Positions 56,520 through 64,000 of a DNA stretch of 64,000 nucleotides are shown in pieces. The DNA is from Doryteuthis pealeii (Eukaryota > Mollusca > Cephalopoda > Myopsida > Loliginidae). The stretch is taken from positions 72,573,494-72,637,493 of the forward strand of contig CM042150.1 in the NCBI GenBank assembly GCA_023376005.1, in the 5' to 3' direction. The notes beneath the pieces are model-generated. The model saw nothing but the letters and a program-made list of their open reading frames with translations. It searched no databases and was not told the DNA's origin. Each line of letters opens with the position of its first letter. Position 1 is the stretch's first letter. The translations under genes and the position numbers were made by a program.

Positions 56520-57982
56520 GATTATGACAATCTCATCTGCATTGGAGTTGATTGTAGAGTGGATGAGGATACTTTGCAATATAAGGAGGTTACAGAGGAA
56601 AATGGTAACAAAAAGATTTTAAAAAGCAAGGTATGAGAGCGCCACATAACATTCACAAGAAAGATTGACACTTCAAGTGAATATCTCAGCCACCGACTCA
56701 CACCCAACATAGGTGAAACTGATGTTCTTCTAGCAGAGGATGTTGCTGCTGTTATAGAAGAGTACAACAGTGTAAATACTGACAATGCAATTCTGGTGGA
56801 CAATACCAGTACAAACACTAGTTGTGAAGCATGAATGGTGACAGCGCTGGAGAAAAAAACTAAAAAGGAAGATACACATCATTAGCTGTTCACTTCATGA
56901 AAATGAACTTCCATTTAGATGTATCTTTAAAACAATTAATGGAACTAAATTAAACCCTACTACTTTCATTAATCCTTTAGGGAAACTTTGTGGAAGTAAT
57001 TACTATGATTTGCTCCTGGTAGAATTTGAACGTATCAGTGGCCCTCTGGATAATTTTTATTTCCCAGCAGAGGCAATGGATGATCTAAGTGGTGACCAAC
57101 GATTACTTCTTGAATATGTTGTAGACATTTCTCAAGGGAAGTGAATCCTAGATTTGTTTCTTGAAAGATTGGGCCGCTGAGTCAAGCAAGATGGCTAACT
57201 TTAGCCATCAGGTTAATGTGCTGATGGACCAGAAGTGCATATCCACCAGAACTCTCAGATAAATTATGCGACATTGTTTAATTAATCATTCAAGTGTATG
57301 CAGTTAGTTGGTTCAAAATAAAAAGGGGTAATGATTTCTATAACTAACAATTGTATATCTTTACAAATTTACATCTTTAATATGATCTACCAAAAAGTCA
57401 ACTGAAATTCAGAATGTTGCATTAAAAAAATTACAGCACAATGCTTTTGGTTTGTTTCCGGAAAACATTTTGTTGTCAGTGTTGAAGTCCAATTCTATGT
57501 GAGGGAAGAGGCCATAAAAAAGATTTTATTCATTAGGTAAATAAACATTTATTCATACTTAAGTAGTTATTTCAATTTATAAGAATAATTATAAGTTTTC
57601 AAATTGCATCACAAAAATATAATCAAGTATGGGTAAATTTTTCAATATTTTTTTCAGAAGTAACAAACTACAAATGAAAAGATTTTTAAAAATAATTCAA
57701 TTTTAAAGCCACACATTAGTCAACTGTTACCTCTCACAAAGTGGGGTTTGGGAACCTACACCTAAAGAAGTTTTTTTCAAGGAATGAATGAACTAGAATG
57801 TCTACTGAATTGAAATTTCCAAATTTGCCCGCCCATTCACAAATTATGGAAAGAACTGTTAAATTAACAATGGAATCTTCACAGATTGTGTATGGACAAG
57901 AAGCAACGCACAAGCACATTATATCCAAATCATTGTACCACCAAATAAGACCTACATTTTCATCGAAAGGAAAATACACTTA
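56520..57982 (+). pseudogene. Transposase-like protein of an unnamed family
   Basis: Blocks in order: ICIGVDCRVDEDTLQY, ERHITFTRKIDTSSEYLSHR, AEDVAAVIEEYNSVNTDNAI and LVDNTSTNTSC (56520-56833); ISCSLHENELPFRCIFKTIN and LSGDQRLLLEYVVDISQGK (56841-57144); then, across stops in one frame, ARWLTLAIRLMC, LIIQVYAVSWFKIK (57147-57345); ALKKLQHNAFGLFPENIL (57418-57501); and LPAHSQIMERTVKLTMESSQ near the C-terminus. I recognise this motif series from many uncharacterised repeat-encoded proteins of insects, Hydra and molluscs. The two Asp blocks (GVDxRxD and VDNTSTNT) look like strands of an RNase H-type fold. That it is a transposase is inference from the TIRs. Sequence at 55845-56480 may be its N-terminus. 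Confidence 0.65.
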
Positions 57983-58377
57983 ACAATTTAATTCTATTGT
58001 TACATCATCTTATATAGTGCAGGAGGTTTTAGTGCAATGTTCAATGAACAATGCAAATTTAAAACATTGAATATATTTTCCATTTATTGTATCTAATGAA
58101 AAATATCAATTTTATCTGCATCTATTATTGAAATAATGAAATTTTGAAGTCAGTTTTTCATCAAAATCCTGCGGAAATGAGGTATTTGTGTATATTTTTG
58201 CTGGTGATCTTTAAAATGAAATGCTCAAATGAGTTTTTAAAGTTAGGAATCTAATTGTTGATGTCAGTTCTTATAACACCAAACCCCAGCTTTCGCCATC
58301 AAAGCAGTATTGAATTTTTTTTTTAAAGTGAAAAATCAACCTGCCCTAACCAGGATATATACAATCAGTTTTCACAA

Positions 58378-58611
58378 ATGACATTTGATACAATCAAGCG
58401 GCAAATAAAAAAAGACACTAGGACTGAGGTCTTAGCAGACCTTCCCAACCTATCAGGCACCCACAAACTAAAAGCTAAGGTTGACACTGGGGCTGAAGGA
58501 AATACCCTCCCCTTACGTGTCTTCCACAATATGTTTCCTCATAAAGTCAGCAATTCTGGACAGCCACACCCTGGTACAACGCATAAGGAATCAACTGTAC
58601 TGACTGCATAA
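58378..58611 (+). pseudogene. Gypsy B protease, copy 2
   Basis: LKAKVDTGAEGNTLPLRVF carries an intact D-T-G, with MFPHKVSNSGQPHPGTTHKE following. Begins 32 bp past the right end of the TIR transposon and ends 34 bp before the mariner. Better preserved than copy 1. Confidence 0.85.
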
Positions 58612-58645
58612 AATGGATCCATCATTCCTAACTCATCACTCAATA

Positions 58646-59892
58646 ATTCCCGGGCCTAACTAATAAAACAACTTTTAAGCAAAATTCAACTTTATTCATC
58701 AACATATTTTACTTCTAGGGTGATACACTGATTCCAACGCTTCTCTAACAATTCGATGCCTTTTTTGTATAAAGATTTGTTTTTGGTCTCAAAATACGCC
58801 TCAGTTTCCGATATCACTTCTTCATTGGAGCCAAATCTCTTTCCCTGGAGCATTCTTTTGAGGTCTGCAAACAGCCAGTAGTCGCTGGGAGTTACATCTG
58901 GAGAATAGGGTGGGTATGGAAGCAATTCGAAGTGCAATTCATGTAGTTCTGCCATCGTTGCGATCGACTTGTGACACGGTGTATTGTCTTGGTGAAAGAG
59001 CACTTTTTTCTTCTTCATTTGTGGCTGTTTTGGGTCGATTTCTTCCTTCAAACGCACCAGTAATGCTATAGCATTTCATAATCGCTATTGATTGTTCTTC
59101 CTTTCTCAAGGTAATCGATGAGCAAAATACCTTGCGCATCTTAAAATACGGAGGCCAAAACCTTGCCTACTGATGTTTGCGTCTTTGGTTGCTTTGGACG
59201 GCTTTCACCTGCCGCTGTCCACTCAGCTGACAGCCGATTTGACTCCGGAGTGAAGTGATGATCCATGTTTCATCCAATATCACATATTTATGCAAATCTC
59301 CATTTTATTGCGTTGAAAGTTACAAACAACGCTCTGAATCGTCGACGTGTTGTTGTTTTTGATCGACTGTGAGAAAACGCGGCACCCACTTTGAACACAG
59401 CTTTCTAATTAACAAATGTTCATACAAAATGGGGAATCCACTGCCTTCTGATATATTCAACTCCTCTGCTATCTCACACTTCAATTTATGATCGGCTAAA
59501 ACGAGTTTGTGGAGTTTTTTTTGTGTTTTCCGGGACAACTGCCGAATTTGGGCGACCTGAGCGTCCAGCATTATTTGTGCCTGTACGACCGCGTTTAAAG
59601 TCAGTATACCACCTCTTAACCGTTGTATCCGACGGAGCAGAGTCGGTAGAACACTTATCAAGCCATTGCTTTGTTTGAACAGTATTTTCCCCCATCAGAA
59701 AGTAATGCTTTATCAACACAAGTAATTCAGATTTTTCCATTGTTTTGAGAATTTGTAACAGTAGCTTCCCTTAAATAACTGTAATTTGTAAACTAATAAT
59801 CCGATTGGGCTCAAATTTTGACACGTGCCATTTGAAGGTTAGTACGTTATGAAAATCATATGTGGTGCCGTTTATATGTCAGGCCCGGGATT
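58646..59892 (-). mobile_element. mariner element, TA target duplication
   Basis: TA flanks both ends (58644-58645, 59893-59894). The TIRs ATTCCCGGGCCTAACTAATA and, inverted, AATCCCGGGCCTGACATATA are imperfect. At 1,247 bp it matches the size of mariners. It sits in Gypsy B between protease and RT. The single transposase gene runs on the minus strand. Confidence 0.9.
58692..59740 (-). pseudogene. mariner transposase, mauritiana-like, frameshifted
   Basis: From ATG at 59740: MEKSELLVLIKHYFLMGENT then WLDKCSTDSAPSDTTVKRWY and RTGTNNAGRSGRPNSAVVPE, the paired helix-turn-helix region. A shift follows; LHKLVLADHKLKCEIAEELN and KLCSKWVPRFLTVDQKQQHV come next. The WVPHxL-like motif is thus WVPRFL. 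Near 59130-59090 LLIDYLEK gives the first catalytic Asp; HQDNTPCHKS the second; PYSPDVTPSDYWLFADLK the third of DD34D. Between 59320 and 59150 part of the protein, with the MDET-like part, is missing. The protein cuts and rejoins the ends; this copy cannot. Confidence 0.9.
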
Positions 59893-60112
59893 TATTGAAT
59901 ACATCATTGAGTTCCATCAACATAGAGTTTATCTACAAAAGAGAATGGAAATCGCCCAAATTCTTTGTGGTAACATCAGAAGGACCTACCATACTAAAAC
60001 TGCCATCAGATACCTAGAACTGGTTATGATGCAGTGTGTCATCCAATAAGACCAAGCTCAGATTAACTCTGTGATTGATCTGAGAAACATAGTCCGACCG
60101 AATAGGCAGGGG

Positions 60113-60757
60113 AATGCCGAATTGTCTTAAAACCAGACAATCATCCTGTCATTCCCTTTTCATATGAAAGATGAGATCAAGGCTGAGCTAAATGACATGA
60201 TGAAACAGGGTATCATTCGCAGAGTAAGAAATCCCACAGAAATGGGTGAACAGCCTAGTATATGTGCACAACAGTAATGTAAACTCCGCCTGTGTTTGGA
60301 CCCCAAGGATCTAAACAGAGCCATCATGCTATGCCATCACAAGACTCCCACGATGGAGGAGCTTGTGCACAAACTCTCGGATGCTTAGTACTTTTCCAAA
60401 CTGGATGCCAAGAATGAATACTGGTCGATCAAGCTCGATCCTGAATCACAGCTACTGACCACCTTCAACTCTCCTTTTGGAAGGTATTGCTTCCAGAGAA
60501 TACCCTTTGACCTGGTCATATCCCAGGATGTATTCCAGCAGAAAATGGATATGATTCTGGAGAAATTCCCTGGCACATTAGGACTCATAGATGATGTTAT
60601 AGTTTATGGCAAAACCAAAGAAGAACATGACCGAAATGTGCACAAGTTGATGAAAATAGTACAAGCTGAAGGAGTCAGGTTTAACAGTGAAAAGTGCCAA
60701 ATTGACCAAAAGCAGATACATTTCTTTGACAAAAATGGAGTTCGCCCTGACCCCTAG
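60113..60757 (+). pseudogene. Gypsy B reverse transcriptase, copy 2
   Basis: Reads, with stops, IPFHMKDEIKAELNDMMKQG, LRLCLDPKDLNRAIM, FSKLDAKNEYWSIKLDPESQ (first catalytic Asp), FNSPFGRYCFQRIPFDLVIS, then the ATG of MDMILEKFPGTLGLIDDVIV with LIDD for YxDD, and VRFNSEKCQIDQKQIHFF. A TAG near 60757 ends it where the thumb begins. The region 59893-60112 holds the start of this RT with matching pieces of copy 1 (GNIRRTYH). Confidence 0.85.
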
Positions 60758-60859
60758 AAAGTGGAAGAAATCAAGATTTCTGTCAAGCCGTGACATTGAA
60801 AAACCTTCGTACAACTCTGATTGATCCCACATTCTGAAATACTGAATACCCCATCCCAA

Positions 60860-60990
60860 ACTTGCAATCATCATGCCAAAGATGCCCCACAGGAATCGCA
60901 TACATGCACTAACACAACAGAAAACAAAAACAACTAAATCTGACCGGATAATAAAACCACTGGCAAGATACAGTGAAAAAAATACACAAC
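60860..60990 (+). pseudogene. Gypsy B pol C-terminus joined to RT by a deletion
   Basis: HALTQQKTKTTKSDRIIKPL and ARYSE resemble the last residues of Gypsy polyproteins of this type (RIIKP motif). RNase H and integrase between 60757 and 60860 are absent. Confidence 0.45.
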
Positions 60991-62410
60991 AAAAACATTT
61001 TTTCTCAACTTTTGAATTTCGTATGAAAAAGAAATTCTCTGTGTGGACACAAAAAAGAACATTTAATTTTTTGTATTGTGACCTGATTCATTGTTTGAAC
61101 GGAATTAGAAAAAAAAGAAAGAAAAAAACGGAAATATAGATTGTCCGGGTACTTTTGAGGAAAATCAATACAGATGGTCGCGATCATAAGGCCACACAAT
61201 GTGATTGGAATGTCTATGAAGAGGTCAAAACTGGAGGATCTCAAATGGGCTAGGAGACCTCCCGGGGCGAGTCCACTTGAATCGGCTGTGATTGTTGGAA
61301 ACGGCCTTTTGATATAGCCAGTCTGATAGCCGTGGAGTCATGCGGTGAAAGATGATCAGGAAGTTGGTTGGCCATAATTGTCTTGGGCCTATGAAGGAAA
61401 ATTATGTTTTTCACTACTTAAAAAGATAAACTCTTTGTTGAAAATCACATAAGTGACCGGAAGAAATGAATTAAAACCAGATGTTGTTAAGACCCCACAT
61501 TTTGTTGGGAAACACTTGAGAATACCGGAAGAGCTGGCCATTCGGCGATTGAGCGGAAGTGAATTCCATTGGTGGTTAGAACTAAAAAGAAGGCGGTACT
61601 TTTGCCAAAGTGGGATGTCCAAGAGAATGGCTAAGATCTTCACGCCAACCGGAAATGAAAAAGTTCCGAGCTGAAACATTATTTAACTAGGTCTTTTTCT
61701 CGAGAATGGGTAAACGAAATTTAACGGGCTTGAAGAGAAGATTAAGCTTGGACCGTGTCCGTTGTGAGAACGCAAATCCCGAGGGTAGACAGACAAACTG
61801 ACTTCAGCCAAGACTATTAAAGAACTTAGCCCAAATTTACAAACTGCTTGAACAATATCTTTGCAGAGCCCTTGATAATATTCCGACTAGAAGTTATTAA
61901 TTAGAGGTCCATCGCTCCCACCGCCTTGAGAAAGAATTACTTTATATTCTCTTATTGAATATAAATGTTTTTTGAGTTTGAAAGAAAAAAAAGAGTCGTT
62001 GTTTCTTTATGTGACTACTAGGCCGCCGTTAACCGTGGAATATCAGTTTCTATAGCAGATTTCTGTTCGTTTGAGATCTGAACACAACGTGGACATTCGA
62101 TCAGACTTCCGGCAAGTATAGAAACCCTGCAACTCGTGGTTGATGCAGAAGATCCGATCTTGACGGCCATTTTCGGAAATTTAGTAAGCCCTTTAGCTCA
62201 GTAGCGGCCGACGGGTTATAGTATTTCTTATATATATATATATATGTATATATATAAAACAAAAAGAAAAAAGGAGGAATCTCTCTATGAATACAACAGA
62301 TCAGTTATGTTTTTATTTCTTGTGTTTTATGGAACTTAAATAAAATAAAAATTAAAATAACAACAAAAAAGTAATAAGAAAAATATTTTGTGTAAAATGG
62401 AGATGTAATA
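60991..62410. other. Unexplained DNA within the Gypsy B LTRs
   Basis: About 1.4 kb not matching either Gypsy B copy. An ORF of 73 codons at 61453-61674 shows no motif. A (TA)n tract lies at 62229-62256. TTAGCTCAGTAGC near 62192 looks like a pol III A box without a B box. Confidence 0.4.
62229..62256. repeat. (TA)n microsatellite
   Basis: TA dinucleotides broken once by TATGTA. Confidence 0.85.
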
Positions 62411-62548
62411 TGTAATATGTTTACATACTATTTTAAGAGTTACTGCCCTTTGTCTGGGCACACCAAACTCTTCAGATAATAAACATGGCTTCTTAATCCT
62501 GAATACGCACTCCGAGTTTACTCCGTTTTATTATAAAATATATTAACA
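62411..62548 (+). mobile_element. Gypsy B 3' LTR
   Basis: Contains TTTGTCTGGGCACACCAAAC and ATAAACATGGCTTCTTAA as in the 5' LTR, plus ACTCCGAGTTTACTCCG as in 2860-2880 inverted, and ends ATATATTAACA at 62548. Confidence 0.75.
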
Positions 62549-62949
62549 ATCTGTATCATTTGTGGACACTCATACAAATATTAAACAGTTGAGTTGTAGG
62601 TCTGAAATGAAAGTGATTTAAAAACGCCCACATTCCTTGTTGACAGTGCCTGCATAAAGTTGTGAAATCAACTGTATCACATTTTGAGATATCTAAACCG
62701 TATATTAAAAAGTGAAGTGTGCCCACTGAAAATCTGCAGTTTCAACGAAATTGCAATCCCGTGCGTGTTTTAGTAGAACATAATTGGAATAACGGTCATG
62801 TTTCGACGGTCCCAATTTCAGTAACTGAAATCCACCAGTTCCTCGAAATCCATAGTAAAGAGATCTTCAAAAAGAGCGAAACATGTAGAGAGCATATATT
62901 TCATTTCTGTATCATTTCTGTATCATGAAATTGAATGATAAAACTTTCA
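62549..62949. other. Unassigned DNA
   Basis: No motif. CTGTATCATTT is tandemly repeated at about 62908-62929. Confidence 0.4.
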
Positions 62950-63660
62950 ACAGTCTCTCGCGATATCAATAATTTTGTTTCCGAAGACGTCTGCTGTCGT
63001 GAAACAATTCTATCAATCATAATTGTTGTTGCCAGAGTTGCTGTATCGCCGAATCCATCCTAGTAAAATGTGTGTTTACGAAATCCGAAATCTTCCTCGC
63101 TAAATTTGTAAAGTTGCTTACGATTCACGTGAATAAAGATATCTAAGAAAATATATATCTGTGTGAATATCACTTATTTCATGGCAGAAGCGGTGTTACT
63201 ACCTCGCGCCCACGATACATAGGCACACGTTACATAGACACACGCTACGAAAACACATTTATTCACCTCCATATCAATAAAAATAAGGAACCGAGAGAGC
63301 GCTCATAAATTTGAGTCAGAAACAAAATGGCTGCCCTAGACAACATTACAATGAAATGGGAAAACCCAAACAGAGCTGAAGCCATATTCTTGTTCCGTCA
63401 ACAATGCGAAATGATTTTCAAAAGAAAGAAATAACAGACCCACAGGACTAAATAGACGAAATCTTGCTCCGAACTGGAGAAACAGGTATATTATAATGGG
63501 GTCTATTATCGGAAAAGTTATAGATAAATTATCTGCCCCTGTTCAAACATTTTTTATTGCACACACAAACGGACCAGCAATATTAGGATTGCCAAGCTGT
63601 AGTAACTCTTTCTTTGTTCATCAAGGAAAGCAACTCTGGATATTTTTGTTAGGATGTACT
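62950..63660 (+). mobile_element. Ty3/Gypsy family A, second copy (truncated)
   Basis: The LTR end with ACGTGAATAAAGATATCTAA reaches about 63181 (CTTATTTCA), followed by TGGCAGAAGCGG as primer-binding site. The leader to 63326 shares ATTCACCTCCATATCAATAA with the 18.4-kb copy. Gag follows (63327-63434). After 63480 the match fades; 63570-63625 reads TNGPAILGLPSCSNSFFV, reminiscent of a Gypsy protease end. The copy is opposite in orientation to the one at 15.4-18.9 kb. Confidence 0.7.
63327..63434 (+). pseudogene. Gypsy A gag start, second copy
   Basis: MAALDNITMKWENPNRAEAI from the same ATG as in the copy at 18325, ending at a TAA after FKRKK, 35 codons in. Beyond the stop more of gag is readable (ELEKQVYYNG in place of TGETSILYWG, frame-shifted). 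Confidence 0.85.
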
Positions 63661-63667
63661 TAACACA

Positions 63668-63694
63668 AACAACAACAACAACAACAACAACAAC
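63668..63694. repeat. (AAC)9 microsatellite
   Basis: Nine AAC triplets without interruption. Confidence 0.95.
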
Positions 63695-64000
63695 TTTCTT
63701 TATATTCTTTGGAATTTGTTGTAATCATCATCAAGTCGTGCTGACAGCATATATTTTCTTGACTCTCTCTTGCCGTTTCTATCGGGCATCGCTCCTGGCA
63801 ATTCTTCAAAATGGCATCCAGTGTCTGTATAACGACGTTGCCTCGGTGGAGTCAGATATATTAGTCACTACCAATATAAGGTGACCCCGTTACTCTAAAC
63901 ACATCGTCTGGTTATTTCTTCTTACAATACATAGCTAAATTCGAACCCCGATCTCTCTTATCTATTGGAGGGGTGACGTCTATACAATTTGAAACTGTCA
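63695..64000. other. Unassigned to window end
   Basis: TCGTGCTGACAGCA and GACTCTCTCT resemble 7928-7960, and GTATAACGACGTTGCCTCG matches 2795-2813 except one base, so small repeats shared with other parts of the window end here. The tail shows nothing else. Confidence 0.4.

Larger units (their letters stand above)
53086..58346 (+). mobile_element. 5.26-kb TIR DNA transposon of unnamed type, decayed
   Basis: It separates AGTAAATGCCTATCAGGAT from AACCAGGATATATACAATCA, neighbours in Gypsy copy 1 (6402-6449). Ends are GGGAAGGTCGATTTTGG (53086) and, inverted, GGGCAGGTTGATTTTTC (58346). Further in, GTTGGGGTTTG (left) and GCTGGGGTTTGG (right, inverted) also correspond, making TIRs of about 70 bp. 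TA lies on both sides; TTA on the left and TAA on the right. It carries a transposase-like gene at 56520-57982, a CT tract, and about 2 kb of AT-rich DNA. TIR plus gene mark it as an autonomous-type element. I cannot name the superfamily. Confidence 0.75.
51682..62548 (+). mobile_element. Ty3/Gypsy family B, copy 2, with three nested insertions
   Basis: Two short LTRs (51682-51795 and 62411-62548) share TGTAATAT, GACCTTTGTCTGG-type, CACACCAAAC and ATAAACATGGCTTCTTAA blocks and enclose gag, protease, RT and a pol end in order. Comparison with copy 1 places insertions at 52264-52690 (SINE-like), 53086-58346 (TIR transposon) and 58646-59892 (mariner). The gag end and knuckle (as in 6126-6386) and most of pol after RT are deleted. 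Region 60990-62410 is a further unexplained insertion or flank. The Gypsy B insertion is the oldest event. Confidence 0.85.

Noticed and set aside
62185..62220. tRNA gene (CCCTTTAGCTCAGTAGCGG)
   Set aside because: Only an A-box-like stretch; no B box or acceptor pairing, and a TA repeat follows.
1..64000. CRISPR arrays, bacterial promoters, ribosome-binding sites, operons
   Set aside because: No regular spaced repeats; the sequence is clearly animal nuclear DNA, so these classes do not apply.

Overview
The window reads as animal nuclear DNA: AT-rich, long CT and AC/AT microsatellites, and almost every recognisable coding stretch belongs to a decayed transposable element. I found no intact host gene, no tRNA or rRNA gene and no bacterial operon structure. 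The mix (several Ty3/Gypsy families, a Tx1-like, an R2-like and an RTE-like LINE, a mauritiana-type mariner, tRNA-derived SINEs, long CT tracts) fits a marine invertebrate, possibly a mollusc such as a cephalopod; that placement is inference.

Layout. 1-2.63 kb: plus-strand Gypsy pol remnant (family C). 2.84-2.98 kb: solo LTR of family B. 5.2-7.15 kb: Gypsy B copy 1 (gag, protease, start of RT) abutting an R2-like LINE on the minus strand (7.19-9.34 kb). 10.3-11.0 kb: minus-strand RTE-like RT. 12.80-13.55 kb: a 750-bp foldback element with arms of about 350 bp. 15.4-18.9 kb: Gypsy A on the minus strand. 18.9-25.9 kb: unassigned DNA with many short hairpins and broken ORFs. 26.0-27.1 kb: broken copy of a repeat-associated protein family I cannot name. 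27.7-37 kb: dispersed repeats, microsatellites and AT-rich DNA. 37.0-37.7 kb: Gypsy D RNase H-integrase piece. 37.7-39.3 kb: GC-rich island. 39.35-46.3 kb: a nearly full-length Tx1-group LINE on the minus strand, with ORF1, ORF2, and a perfect 322-bp palindrome at its 5' end that carries a U2 snRNA fragment. 47.9-49.3 kb: a SINE and a second foldback element. 49.4-51.6 kb: Gypsy D copy 2. 51.68-62.55 kb: one Gypsy B copy bounded by two short LTRs and opened by three nested insertions: a SINE-like element, a 5.26-kb TIR transposon and a 1.25-kb mariner. 62.95-64 kb: start of a second Gypsy A copy.

Most notable are the 5.26-kb TIR transposon with an unnamed transposase-like protein, whose ends are fixed by the Gypsy copy it interrupts; the U2-bearing palindrome at the LINE 5' end; the foldback elements; and the hairpin-rich 22.6-24.3 kb block. 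Reading frames were followed by eye, so ends of decayed segments are approximate unless a terminal repeat or target duplication fixes them.
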